Origin: Blastomussa wellsi
Taxonomy: Eukaryota; Cnidaria; Anthozoa; Scleractinia; Plerogyridae
DNA length: 64,000 nt
Reading direction: 5' to 3'
Assembly: GCA_947652115.1 (NCBI GenBank)
Contig: OX393566.1
Location: 13,211,084-13,275,083, forward strand
The translations under genes were made by a program, and so were the position numbers. Below the pieces are notes generated by a model. It ran no database searches, was not told the DNA's origin, and saw nothing but the letters and a program-made list of their open reading frames with translations. Below, one piece after another: positions 33,592 through 44,527 of this stretch (positions are counted from its first letter, which is position 1; every line of letters starts with the position of its first letter).

Positions 33592-33634
33592 ATCCCCTGA
33601 TGAGTGGGCAACCACGAAACAGGCTTGTAGGGAT
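33592..33634 (+). ncRNA. Hammerhead ribozyme, type I with minimal stem III
   Basis: All conserved parts are present in order. Stem I 5' strand is ATCCC (33592-33596), then core CTGATGA (33597-33603). Stem II is GTGG (33604-33607) with loop GCAA (33608-33611) and CCAC (33612-33615), followed by core GAAA (33616-33619). Stem III has two pairs (A33619-T33628 and C33620-G33627) around the loop AGGCTT. The cleavage triplet is GTA with the cut after A33629, and stem I 3' strand is GGGAT (33630-33634). Every core base fits the consensus. Short-stem-III hammerheads of this kind are known from Penelope-like and other retroelements. It lies 25 bp after the assembly gap, so the parent element is only partly visible. 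Confidence 0.88.
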
Positions 33635-33639
33635 GACCT

Positions 33640-34355
33640 AGGTAGTTTATTTGATTTTTCTCCCACAGCATATACTTCGCTCTGCTTCTATGTATTGAGC
33701 ACTGTTTTACGAAGATCAAATTTTACACTTGCCATCAGAAACGCATGCGCGGCAGTTATGTGGTTGGCCTTTGACTCGATTTTTGCTACATTCCGATGTT
33801 CTTCCACTAAGCATACATGGAATGCAAAGAACGCAATTTGATCACGAGCATCACGCGTATTTTGGACCTTGGTGTTGCAACATATGTAATTCCTGCTGCT
33901 TCTTCACTCGGGACAATATGGTTTTTATGTATTGCTAATTATTGCTTATGCAAGCTTAGGGAACTATCAAATTAGTGAACTGCATTCCCGCGCTCGTTTA
34001 CTGTTGAAAGACAGATTCGATAATATATTTCGAGTGTAGGTTATTAGTCGCCACTAGGTTTGACGCTATTCTCGCCCCTAGGGGCTGCGTGTATAAATCG
34101 AGGGTGTCAACCTGGAATCCGGCCTCATTCCGCCTCGAGTAGCGAGAGCATAACTTTTGTCCAATCAGTTCGACCTTTTTTATTTTTCAATAAATAGTTG
34201 TTACGTTACATCAATTCATCTTGACTCAATGCATACACACAATTTTTCCCCTAGTAGATATTGTATACACCGTGAAATAACAACAAACAATTACCACGTA
34301 TCAACAAAACTAAACAACAATGGAACTAGAGTCTCTTACAGCGCAAAGCACCTAA
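33640..34355. other. No recognised gene; probable remainder of the ribozyme-bearing element
   Basis: Sequence after the hammerhead (GACCTAGGTAGTTTATTTG...) has no coding signal. By analogy with ribozyme-bearing retroelements it may be their LTR-like or UTR region, but no ORF follows before the MITE at 34356. Confidence 0.35.
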
Positions 34356-34551
34356 GTGTGGCAACCCAACAATCTTTTTTGACAAGTTATAATTAGCCAA
34401 TCAGAGAGCGCGAATTTGTTTGAGCTGTCCCGCCTCCTTGCAATGTTCAAAGCTTTTGTCACGAAATCTGTCGCGCTTTTAACAAGGAGGCGGGACAAGT
34501 CGCGCTCTCTGATTGGCCAACTTGTCAAAAAAGTTTGTTGGGTGGCTACAC
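34356..34551. mobile_element. 196-bp fold-back MITE
   Basis: GTGGCAACCCAACAATCTTT, then TTTGACAAGTT and GCCAATCAGAGAGCGCGA on the left, is mirrored by TCGCGCTCTCTGATTGGC, AACTTGTCAAAAAAGTTTG and TTGGGTGGCTACAC on the right. Both arms continue into GTCCCGCCTCCTTG and its inverse. Only noncoding sequence lies between the arms. Confidence 0.75.
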
Positions 34552-35254
34552 GTCGCGCTGTGAAATGTAATAGTGACAGTAAAAACCTACACGTACTCCC
34601 GGGCACGTACTATTTCAGGCGACTAAATTATAGCCTGCAAATTTAATGGAAAAGGAGGCGAGGTGGGGAAAGGGTTTTACTCTTATAGGCATGTGCCTAT
34701 GAATACAACTTAGTACACCTCTGTTACACTTTTAACCAAAAGCACAATGCATCATCCTCGCCTGCACTTCCTAACCTTTGGTTAGTATTTAGGTCTTATT
34801 AACCGAGCGGGAGGTTTGTATGGGAGAATCTTGGATGTAAGCTTATGGTATCCTTTAAAAATGTTAACCAGGTCGAACTCTCTGGACTGTAGCCGCCATA
34901 TTGATATTTGTGGCGACATCGTACGGACGTGCGTACGCATGTATTTTGTACGCACCCCCGAGTAATGCCGCTTGCCATTTTGACCATGAGAAATGAAAGG
35001 TTGGTTCTCCCGTTTGTACTTCGTATATGTGCTTGGTTCTCCTATTTCTATAGGTATGGGGCTCCGCTCTGCGGCCCTTTGGTCCGCCGGAGCTTCGCTG
35101 TTAAACAGAAGCACAAACTTTCTGTTGTGACAATTGAGCATATGGAATGCCATGCATGATCCCACATACCAAAATATGGGTCTTCGAACTGTCACGTTGT
35201 GTTATTCTTTAAAGGGAACCTCCACTCTTTTGAACAATTGACCTTAAATTGTTT
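34552..35254. other. No recognised gene; probable dispersed repeat
   Basis: A 137-codon minus frame (35195-34782) has no motif and its composition suggests chance. TACGGACGTGCGTACGCATG (34922-34941) is internally palindromic. No feature is supported. Confidence 0.3.
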
Positions 35255-35560
35255 GTAGTAATGCCTTTATTTCAAATTTTACCGTACAAAAAGAAATATG
35301 ATTAATAGCAGCAAAAAATGGAAAAGATTATTGCTTTTTTTTACGCCGCCATTTTGGATTTGATGACGTGTTGTGGTTGCTTCTATTGTTGTGAAGCACA
35401 GCATCTTTTGTGTGAAACAATGGGGCAACCACATACGTCATCAAATCCAAAATGGCGGCGCGGGAAATATTTAAAAGCGATAATACATGTATTGTTCAGG
35501 TTTTGTTGCTATTAAATGATATTTCTCGCTTATCCGACAAAATTTGAAATTCAGGTACTA
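35255..35560. mobile_element. About 300-bp fold-back MITE with GCCGCCATTTTGG core arms
   Basis: The inner arms GCCGCCATTTTGGATTTGAT...GGTTGC (35346-35380) and the inverse GCAACC...ATCAAATCCAAAATGGCGGC (35425-35459) differ at about two positions. The outer arms continue with lower similarity (TTTCAAATTTT...AATAGCAGC against GTTGCTATT...AAAATTTGAAA). The loop is about 45 bp. Confidence 0.7.
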
Positions 35561-38462
35561 TTTCAAGCAAGTCAACGTCAACTTGTCGAAAGGGCCAGAA
35601 GCCTTTGCGTTAACTTTGCTCGCAGTTTACTCTTTTGAATGGTCCGTGACCCCTTCTTTTTTCCATGAGCTGATTTTATTTACAATTCTCGACGGATTAT
35701 CAAAAAATGAACAAAAAATCAATGTAGGAAGTTTAAAGATGTTTCCAGTTTTCTACCCACACGAAATCAGACAAGTGGGAATGTTAGACGAGTGGAAATG
35801 TGGTCGCTAAATGCGAATTTTTACTTTAAGGAACCACACCAATTCTTAAACAGCATTTGGCCGAGACAAGTTCACTTCAGAGATTTAATTACAATATTTT
35901 TGGGCTTACAGACACTGTAGTCGTATTGGCTAGCGATACGCGATTTTCAGTTTTAGGGTGTTCTTCGGGGCATGTTATCTCCAAAACGAAGTCGGTAACC
36001 CCCAATTTTTTTACATTTCTGACAAAAATAACTCATAAAGTTACAGTGGTGAAAGTCTCAGAAAAAAATCAATGTTGGAAAATTTTCGCGCGAACGCCCT
36101 TAAATTTGTAACAAGGATGATAAATACGAAAACTATAAAATATAGGAAACCAGGCTTTTGCCTGGGGAACAAATTATTGATCGTCACCGTACTCATTTCA
36201 GCGCGCAATTTTGGGGGAAGGAAAATGTAAACAAGTCCAAAATTGTATTTAATTATCATTGACGTAAAACCATTCCTTTCCTCCTCTGTTCGACTAGAAG
36301 TATTCCAATCGCTGCTACTTCACCGCCATTTAAATTTATGAAGCAGCCTTCAAGTCAGTAAAGAGCGGACCCAAGCCGAGTCCGCCGTTTCGCCGCCTGA
36401 GTAACAACTGACATCTCTTGAGAAAGTATTTTGCGTCGGCAGGTGATGATTACCTCAAGGCTAGTAAGATTAGTTTAATTAAGCGTCTCCCACTGACTTC
36501 ATCCATTTTTTTATATCCCTTGGAAGTTTTCTTTAATTGACTTGTAATGACAGTCATCATTTGCCTCCCACACAGAGCTTACTATATATTACGTGGTTTT
36601 GAAATAAAAATTGCCTGTGTTTATAACTTTGAGACCTTCTACTTATAATTGAAAATGCAAATCATAAAGCAGACGAAAGTTTTCCTTTCTAACGAGACTG
36701 AGCGGGCCAGCAAAAATGAATTGATTGGCTCTGCCTCGTGTTTAATCAGCTACCACTTTATTGAGTGATAACTGCGGCTATGCCAGGCGGGGCTATGTTA
36801 AGCCTGCACACACACATGAATTAATGAGATCTTACAATACCGCCAGTTTAAGAAACGGGAGTGAGCAGAATATCTTGTGAGAAGGTAACAAAGTGCTCGC
36901 TGTAGCCCCACTGTATTATGAAACAAATGGGACGGTTTGTGTACTGAGCTAAGAGCAGAAACGGATCCCTTTTTCTGTACATCATATTTGGCAGCCTTTT
37001 AAAAGAGCAATGCTACATTACGCTTCTTTGAAAAGTTCTTTTGCTGCTTTGGCCTTCGTTTTGTAAGTCTTAACCCAACCACCGACAACCATATATAAAA
37101 TGCGGTGATTAGTTTATGTAAATAAAACACTGATGCATGTGGTTTGCAACTTCTGAACCAAAAATAGACTAATGTGATTCTTGGACTAATTAGAATATTA
37201 AAAGACATTCGTTTGAAAACCTCGTTAAACTAAAACTTTCCATCGCTGACTGAGAACCTCCTGTAGGCGGCCAAAACAATTTTTTTACACAATTACCACT
37301 ATAATGTGCACACAATCTTTTTCCGTTTCCATAAAACGCACTTTGATTTTCCATTCTTGCCGAATAGCCAAGCAGACAGATTTATTTCTCCACGGCAAAG
37401 GTATGTTCGTGTAAAATGATCTTAGATTTACGTGTCAATTCACAACCGCTTTAATCGTCCCGAAAAACGGTGGTGTGTAGCCATATTGTCAGTGCATATT
37501 GAAGGCACATGATTCTTGTTTGTTGTAGTCTATAGTATTTACTGGTCGGTTGATCTAGTAAAGTCCCTTGCAGAACTTTCATTAGTGTCTAAAACAGTAT
37601 TTACTCCGGCGTTATACGTTTTCGACAAAATTTTATAAATATTCCATAGGTTTTTTTATATTATTATCAAGTCTGGTGCGCGTTCAGTCAGTGGCTCACG
37701 CTTGTCAAAATGCGAAAATGATTATGTGGTCCACTTCCTTCTGTACGTTTATAATAATTTATTATTCCTGCTTTATTTCAGTGTTTCTGGGGAATTTCCT
37801 GGGATTATAGTCTGGGTAAGTCATCATGTTTGTTTATTTGATGATGCCACCAATTTTTATTTTTGTAAATTTGACAGTGGTGCGGAAGAACACTGATAAT
37901 CGGCAAGCACAACACCTCCGACTCCTTTCCTGACATTTAAAATATTCCATGTTAAAATTAACATACTTGACAATTAAAATCGAATAGGACAGTCAAAGAG
38001 TTATCGAATATTGGGACGAGATAGAGCAAACACTAGCTCGGTGAGCCATTGAATAATAAACTTGTTCGGTATTATTGGGCTGATGGAACTGCTAAAAAAA
38101 TTGTTCATAAATGTTCTCTCTAAGCAAATTCAAATAACTTTCGCTTTAGAAAAACTAAACATAGTGGTTCTGATAGGAAATGAAGATAAAACGGTGAAAA
38201 CTATAAGTTGTTTCGCGGCCGAGAAAACAGAAATAATTTGCATTTGGATTGTCTTTGTAATAATAGACGCTAATCGGATGGGACAATGCGTTTTTATATT
38301 TGTATAAATATTGATGATTTTTCCCCCCTCTCTACTTTTTCCAATGATTTCCAAATCTTCAGTATTCAATCCAATTAAAAGAGATAACGAATCACATTCA
38401 GTTCTGTGTTGTGATAAATTTAGTGTAGTTAGCAACTATTCATCGAAGTGGAGGTGGCAAGT
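35561..38462. other. 2.9 kb without a recognised gene
   Basis: Frames up to about 100 codons occur (for example 38130-38435 minus and 35544-35810 plus), but none shows a family signature. AT-rich, with no strong repeats visible by eye. It may be intergenic or intronic. Confidence 0.35.
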
Positions 38463-38830
38463 TAACAATTATCCTTCGAAATCGCACGGAATATTGTCTG
38501 ATCCTGAGCTGATGAGGTCGTAGGTCGAGCTGGGTCGAGCTGGCTAAAATCAAACGGTATTCGAGGTCTATAAATTGGTCTATTGTTTTATTAATCAACA
38601 AAATGGTCAACGAGAGCGCATTTTACAGCTAGAAAAGTTGTCGTATATAATGCGGCGCTTTGTGAGACTTAGGACGAATTATCCTAACGTACGTATATTT
38701 AACAATTATCCTGCGAAATCGCGCGGAATATCGCCTGATATTCCGCAAGATTGAGCACGATAATCGTTTTATTATTCAACAAATTGTAAACGAAGCGCAT
38801 TTTACAGCTAGAAAAGTTGCCGTTATGCGA
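38463..38830. repeat. Two diverged direct repeats with ATTTTACAGCTAGAAAAGTTG
   Basis: AACAATTATCCTTCGAAATCGC (38465) and its relative AACAATTATCCTGCGAAATCGC (38701) each precede a stretch with 'GTTTTATTAATCAACAAAATGG' or similar and then GCGCATTTTACAGCTAGAAAAGTTG. The units are about 170 and 130 bp and diverged, a dispersed or old tandem repeat. Confidence 0.6.
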
Positions 38831-38943
38831 AATTATCGTTACTTGACGTATATCGCAGGATATCTGTCAAGTACAGCTGACGGATAACAATCGCTTCATA
38901 ACCATATATGGGCATCGTGACAATTTGTTGAATAATAATTAAA

Positions 38944-39115
38944 CAATAGAGTGTTTCTGTCGAGGAACTATCGGTCTGATAGTTGCCCCGCGGAAATTTG
39001 ATGTTCTTAAAACAAATATTTGAAGCTTCGAGTGCAAATTTGCTAGTTTAAAGAACATCAAATTTCCAAGGGGCAACTATCAGACCGATAGTTCCGAGAC
39101 AAAAACACTCTATTG
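38944..39115. mobile_element. 172-bp MITE with CAATAGAGTGTTT arms
   Basis: The left arm (CAATAGAGTGTTTCTGTC, then GAACTATCGGTCTGATAG, then AAATTTGATGTTCTT) is the inverse of the right arm over about 67 bp with few mismatches. The loop is about 38 bp. The element has no coding content. Confidence 0.8.
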
Positions 39116-39123
39116 TATTTATT

Positions 39124-39185
39124 GTTCACCACTGAATTTTCTTCCCCACGCGCCAATAAGAATCTGAGAAAATTTAGTGGTGAAC
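39124..39185. repeat. 62-bp hairpin
   Basis: GTTCACCACTGAATTTTCTT is mirrored by GAGAAAATTTAGTGGTGAAC with a 22-bp loop. A very small fold-back repeat. Confidence 0.65.
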
Positions 39186-40588
39186 TATAATGAAGTCTAT
39201 TGTACAGACGACGCATAATAATCGCTCATGACCATATAGGGGCAACGAAACAATTTTCTTAATAATGATGGTGGATATTTACCGAGCCGCAACGGCGAGG
39301 TAAATGTGAGATGAACAGTGAGTTGTTTTAGTAAATACTAAAACAGTGAGCTCCGAAAATGATTTCCGCGAGGGCCCGCGTGAGGCTCACGAAGTGTGAA
39401 TACCAAAGGATATCCTATATTTGAATAGCCAATCAACGTGCGCCAACAGCGCTATCCACTGTTTTATACTAACATCATGTATAGCGAGTTTTTCGTCTTA
39501 TGGCGGTATAGTCATAAAAAGCGGGCTTGTTTCGGCTCATGGATTAAAGAACGAGGTGGCCTGCCATCATACCCTCCCCAACCCCCCTCCCCCTCCCCTT
39601 GCTTGCTTACTCCCAACTTTTTCTTCTCCTTTAAAAAAATACCTGATCGCAGGTTAAGAACGAGATTTATTCATGTGGGTTTCGCCTTCTTAGGCGCGTT
39701 ACAGATTGACCAATCTGAAGTGTTTTCATTGTTTCAACGAAGGTCAAATAAGAAGACTGTCCCGGGATCCCCAGAGCTCTTGTCGCCGTCGCACGTTTCC
39801 CTTTCGTAAACAGTCGATGCCATTTTAGTGACACTTTTCCACAAAGAAAAATTGTAAGTCAACAACCAGAATCTAACCGGGATTTAGCTCACAACCGCCC
39901 ATAAAATGTCACAAATGTCCAAAAGAGCACATTTCCAATCTCCGGGCGCCATTTTTTCAGTAATTGTACGTGATTTCAAATCATGTGGTACAAACGCCTT
40001 GCACATTTGAATTGTCAATCTGTAAAGATGCCAGCCAGCCGTCCGTACTTATTTGTTTGAAACGAAAGTGCAATCTTTTCTAAAAAAATATATCTAACGA
40101 AAAAACCCTCATATCTTTGTTTTGCAACAGAACAGATTGTCTTTACATGACTGGACTAACCTGATGAAAAAAAAAGTTTTAGATGTGTGCAAACCAGAGT
40201 ATTTCTCAACGAAATGCAAATTCATAAAGAAAAAAGATAGACATGCGTGTGTTTTTTTACTGAGTTGCACGAGTTCGACCAGATATAGGTAGTACCAAGA
40301 GACATGAAGAGGAAAATGAAGAGCAAAATTTATTGCTCCATGCCAGATTGATATCCACAGCGGTAGAAAGCGTTGCCGCATTGTTCTTTTCAGCGTGCAG
40401 TGTCATAGCTGGCCCGTGCCGATAAAATGACCATAATTGCATGTATAATTGTAGATTTTGCATTAATCAGTTCACTCGTGTTTGTTCGACAAGCCTTCGG
40501 AAGGATAAAAACAAGCAATTTTGTGTACAAGGATTCAGCGCGGACATAGAATTTCATGAACTGAAACGGTAGAAAACAACGGAATAAA
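39186..40588. other. 1.4 kb without a recognised gene
   Basis: A C/T-rich stretch at 39575-39610 and ordinary AT-rich DNA. Frames at 39421-39809 have no domain. It adjoins the end of the Penelope-like ORF fragment. Confidence 0.35.
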
Positions 40589-41095
40589 TTAGTTGAATGA
40601 AAAGCGTTCGTTGATACCGTGAGGATTAAGAGTGCCGATTTGAAAAATAAATTTTTGTTCTAGAAGTTTGCGGCTTTCCGTGTTTCCTTGGTGAAGGGAA
40701 AGGCCGCAGACTGCCATATGTTGCTTAGAATGATTTGGGAGATTGAAGTGTCTCGCGACCGGTTTCGATGCATTTTTGTCGTCTTTCTCTACGTCGCGAA
40801 GGTGTTCTCGGAATCGGTCGTCTAGTCGTCTCCCTGTTTCGCCGATGTATAACTTTTTGCAAAGAGTGCAAGTTATGCAGTAGATGGCATTGGCTGAGGA
40901 ACAGGTGAAATGATCAGTGATCTTGATAGATCGCTTGGGTCCCGATATTTTGTCAACGTTGTGAATGAAAGGGCATGTTTTGCATCGTGCGCGAGCGCAT
41001 TTAAAAGTTCCGGATTGATCACTTGTTTGGAATGCACTTCTGACTAAAAAGTTACCTATGTTTATGTCGCGTTTGAATGAAATAATGGAGGTTGC
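40589..41095 (-). pseudogene. Penelope-like element, GIY-YIG endonuclease end
   Basis: An open minus-strand frame of about 165 codons with no early ATG begins near ISFKRDINIGNFLVRSAF. It has the Cys-rich linker CARARCKTCPF, the GIY-YIG core IYCITCTLCKKLYIGETGRR with the REH that follows, then ARHFNLPNHSKQHM and a stop at 40589-40591. GIY-YIG nucleases at the C-terminus of Penelope-like proteins nick target DNA. The RT half is absent, so this is a 5'-truncated copy, though the remaining frame is uninterrupted. It differs from the copy at 56.8-58.5 kb and belongs to another lineage. Confidence 0.85.
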
Positions 41096-41188
41096 GAAAA
41101 GATTCTACCAGTGTCACGTTACCAGGCACCAGCCAATAGCGAAGCTCCATCTTTCTGTATTTAAAAAAGCACACGCCCACAATTCCTT

Positions 41189-41236
41189 GATTCGCTCCGA
41201 CGAAGAGCTAACGCAAGAAACGTCAGCTCTTGAATC
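41189..41236 (+). other. Hammerhead-like motif in a dispersed repeat, imperfect
   Basis: GATTC and GCT before, and AGC and GAATC after, could form stem I around the string CCGACGA, a weak stem II, GAAA and CGTC. Position 4 of the core is C instead of U, and stem III could form only between two molecules (ACGT). A related copy is at 61,053. The surrounding repeat (TACGGTGGCCAATTCAC, GATAAAACCAAATTAT) occurs at both places. A decayed or divergent ribozyme is possible but unproven. Confidence 0.3.
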
Positions 41237-41658
41237 TCTTTACGGTGGCCAATTCACAGGCAATCTAGTTGATAAAACCAAATTATATTGTTATACTTCC
41301 CACCGACGCAGCACCACAGTTTCCCTCTACACGTATCGTAGATTGTCATATCTGACGCCAAATTTTTGCTGAAATAAGCTTTAGAAGTCTTAGAAGGAAA
41401 GATTGAAGACTTTCAATTCTGGCATGAAAATCGAAAAGCTGAAAATCGAAGTCAGATATGACAAACAAGAGGTTATGACCAATAACTGAACGATGAAAGT
41501 TTCTTCGAGTTCTCAAAACGCAACCCATTTAATAGAAAACAATCCTTATGAACTTCCATTTATTCTCCAATATCTCTGTTAAGTTTGAGTCGAATGTTCT
41601 TTCAAACCTTCCTGATGTACAGTTTTTTTAAAGCAACACCCTGGACACGCATGTATTT

Positions 41659-41792
41659 TGTCTGTCCATGCGCAGTTAAGTTTTTATGTCATGTGATTTT
41701 TCTACCCCTCGTGGTCTTTTCGAGTATTAACCAAAACAAGTAAGATTGAGAACTATCGAAACCTTGCACGGCCTCGTAGGCCTTGCCTACGC
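41659..41792 (+). repeat. LTR-like direct repeat, 5' copy
   Basis: It begins TGTCTGTCCATGCG and ends GCCTACGCA (TG...CA) and matches 49102-49240 with roughly 85-90 per cent identity by eye, including TTTTCGAGTATTAACC and AAACAAGTAAGATT. It is short for a BEL/Pao LTR, so the repeats may be only part of the LTRs. Confidence 0.6.
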
Positions 41793-41849
41793 AATCTGAC
41801 GTGAACATTAAAGCCCTTCTTTATACAGTCCTCAATTTCAAATTGAATC

Positions 41850-42545
41850 GCCATTCGCTGCTCCGATCTCTGCAACACAGAACCAAAAACGAGGAACTAC
41901 AGAACACAAGATCACAAATCTTATCAAGAAAGTCGAGTCTCTAGTTGAAAAGGATGACAAGTCAGGCTTCGACGTGTTTTGTGACGCAGAATTTAAATGA
42001 AATCCGCAATTTGGATGGCCAGTTTCAAGAACAACATCTGGAAGCGATCGCCTTAGTCGAACCGTCGAACGAAGAATTAATCTAAAATGTTTTTTGAAGA
42101 GCTGGAATTTAACGATGAAAGAGTGCAGCAAAACACAAGTAAGATTCTTTATTTACTAAGCGTCGCTTCGAAACTACATGAAGCCAAATCCACCGAAATC
42201 AAGGCCAAGAAATCAATCGAAAGCAAATGGAATCGGATTACCACGAATGTAAACAACGTCGCCACAAAAATATGTGAAGCCCAAAGCAAGCTCGGCGAAA
42301 TGGAAGTTGAAGACCTTACGGATCTCAGACGTCAGCTTACCGAATATGAGAAAGCCCTTGATCGCTTCACCTCAGAAATCGACTAATTTTCTCCTGACTT
42401 AGAAGGTGCCGACGGCGACAAATCAGATTACTTCGATAAAATGAAAACTGCTCAGGACACGTTGGCTCAGCTGATAATTGAACGCCGTCGCAACCAAACT
42501 CGCGAAAACAAAGAGCGTGAAATTCAACGGAAACAATTAACATCG
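41850..42545 (+). pseudogene. BEL/Pao gag, N-terminal part
   Basis: Fragments such as KVESLVEKDD and the 99-residue frame at 42087-42386 (coiled-coil-like, with VASKLHEAKS, KWNRITTNVN and LTDLRRQLTEYEKALDR) fit the helical N-terminal gag segment of BEL/Pao elements. Stops at 41998 and 42384 break it. It is interrupted at 42555 by the inserted 2.4-kb element and resumes at about 44948. Confidence 0.55.
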
Positions 42546-42997
42546 CGAGGAAATTAGCCTGTGAACAGGCTCCGGGGGTGGGTCGTGGTGGGTAGGGAAC
42601 GGTGGAGCCTGTTGACAAAGGGTTCAAGCCGCCATTCCGCCCCCTTGTAATTTAAGCTGTCAATTATCTGGATGCATTGGAATCTCTGCATTGGAATGTA
42701 AATAGATTCGCACGAAAATATAAAACTTTATTCCGGGTTTACTGCAGCTCTTTGATTTCCCGATTTTGTAAAAAGCCGTTAATCTGCCATTCTCAGAATT
42801 CTAAAAGAATAACCTCGCCACCGATCTTCAACGTTTCCAAAAATAAGGAATTGTTGTCCCTGGTGAAAGCATTATGTTGGCTCAAGGGGGATTTCGAGCC
42901 TCGGTAGAAGAGATTTTTCCAATGCCATGTGTACAAGCTGTTTGTCTTTAGCATTCAGTTTCCATCCTTACAAGTCACTGCATGAGCCGGCAGACAG

Positions 42998-44347
42998 TTG
43001 ATACTGGGCAATTTGCTAGACTTAGGAAAGATCTTAGAAGATGTTGTCTGTGAGACCTTAGACAATCATCTGGAGACCCATAGCCTGTTAAGTCCTAAAC
43101 AGTGGGGATTTCGGAAAGGCTACTCCACCGAAAGCCTCTTACTTCATTTAACAGAGACGTGGAAAAGTGCTTTGGACAGTGGTCGGAAAGTGGGCGTGCT
43201 CTTCATTGATTTTCGAAAGGCATTTGACACTGTGAACCATTCAATATTACTGCAGAAGCTGAAAGCCGTTGGTATTTCAGGCAACCTGCTCTCCTGGCTT
43301 GCTGATTACATGTCTATGCGTAGCCAATTTGTCCAAATTTCGGGCCAGCGGTCAGAGCCCAAACCAGTCAGTTCCGGGGTACCACAGGGATCAATTTTAG
43401 GGCCCAAGTTATTTTCAATTTTTGTAAATGATCTTGCAGAATCAATAACCAGTGGTGAGCTATTTATGTTCGCCGACGATACGACTATCTATACTATTGG
43501 CGAGAACGTTGACGATATTATCCAAACATTGCAGTCTATATTGGACCAGGTTCACGCCTGGTGTTTGTCCAATAGGCTCATAGCACATGAATCTAAGTCT
43601 GAAGCACTGATAATCTCCAAACTGAACTTTGTTGGCCCCTTGCCATGTTTGAAATACGGCGATGGTACGATTGAATTCAAATTATCATGTAAATGCCTTG
43701 GGATAACAATTGACAATAAGCTCTCATGGCAAGAACATACCAAGAATGTCTGTGATTCATTCGGCAAGAAAGTCGCAGTCTTGAAACGACTAAAGTTCTT
43801 ACCAAAATCAATTTTGCAAACAATCTATTATAGAACAATCATACCAAGCGTCCTATATTGCATTGTAGTCTGGGGCTCTTGTTCCCAAACACTACTGGAA
43901 GACATTGACCGCATTCATCTTAGAGCAACTAGGATTATTTATAGTTTACCCAGAGACATTCGTAGCGACGAAATCAGGAACACCACATTCTGGAACCCTA
44001 TTATATCTTTTTATACTAGGAGACTCTTAACAATTACTTTCAATATCTACAATGGGGCTACAATTGATCCCCTTGATGATCTAATTGTAAAAGCTAGGGG
44101 AAATTATGATTTAAGAAACTCCCTTAATATTGAGGTACCTAGGCCCAGAACTGAGGTTGGCAGATCATCCTTCAGGCACAGAGCTGCCTTGAGCTGGAAC
44201 CTCCTCCCCGATTCAATCAAGAACTGTGCCAGTCTTGATTCTTTCAAGAACAAACTAAGAAAGAACAAGAGCCTCTTGAACACTATGGACTTTATAAAAG
44301 CCTCTTGTAGTGTTTCTTTTAGGTTTTCAGATTTTAAATATTTTTAG
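42998..44347 (+). CDS. LINE reverse transcriptase, CR1/Jockey group, intact 449-codon frame
   Basis: An uninterrupted frame covers the RT from motif 1 (LSPKQWGFRKGYSTESLL, near 31-48) through motif A (LFIDFRKAFDTVNH, D71), motif B (SSGVPQGSILGP, 125-136) and motif C (LFMFADDTTIY, 155-165). It then runs through the thumb (CLGITIDNKLSWQEH) to the C-terminal blocks YDLRNSLNIEVPRPRT and ALSWNLLPDSIKN. The nominal start is an accidental codon; the copy is 5'-truncated and lacks the endonuclease. AATAAA at about 44502 and a (GAT)n tail (44510-44527) mark its 3' end. It is the youngest layer of the nest here: the RT frame has no stop, unlike the BEL/Pao host. Confidence 0.9.
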   Translation: MILGNLLDLGKILEDVVCETLDNHLETHSLLSPKQWGFRKGYSTESLLLHLTETWKSALDSGRKVGVLFIDFRKAFDTVNHSILLQKLKAVGISGNLLSWLADYMSMRSQFVQISGQRSEPKPVSSGVPQGSILGPKLFSIFVNDLAESITSGELFMFADDTTIYTIGENVDDIIQTLQSILDQVHAWCLSNRLIAHESKSEALIISKLNFVGPLPCLKYGDGTIEFKLSCKCLGITIDNKLSWQEHTKNVCDSFGKKVAVLKRLKFLPKSILQTIYYRTIIPSVLYCIVVWGSCSQTLLEDIDRIHLRATRIIYSLPRDIRSDEIRNTTFWNPIISFYTRRLLTITFNIYNGATIDPLDDLIVKARGNYDLRNSLNIEVPRPRTEVGRSSFRHRAALSWNLLPDSIKNCASLDSFKNKLRKNKSLLNTMDFIKASCSVSFRFSDFKYF

Positions 44348-44527
44348 GTATTAATAATTTTTAGGTATTTTAATAAGTATAATAATTTTAGGTATTATTG
44401 ACATAATTTTAGGTATTTAGTATTTTTACAATTATTCAATATAGTTAGCTTATGCAGGTCCACATCAGGACTTTTGTCTTGCCAATTTTGTAACCTGCCC
44501 AAATAAAGTATGATGATGATGATGATG
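43005..44527 (+). mobile_element. 5'-truncated CR1-like LINE insertion
   Basis: It comprises the RT frame, a 3' UTR with four TTTTAGGTATT repeats (44341-44420) and the GATGATGATGATGATGA tail. A simple-sequence tail in place of poly-A is usual for CR1-like elements. Confidence 0.8.

Noticed and set aside
33138..33666. Frames reading through the run of N
   Set aside because: They are produced by undetermined bases.
34782..35195. 137-codon minus frame as a gene
   Set aside because: No recognised motif, neighbouring exons or splice support; the composition is like a noncoding repeat.
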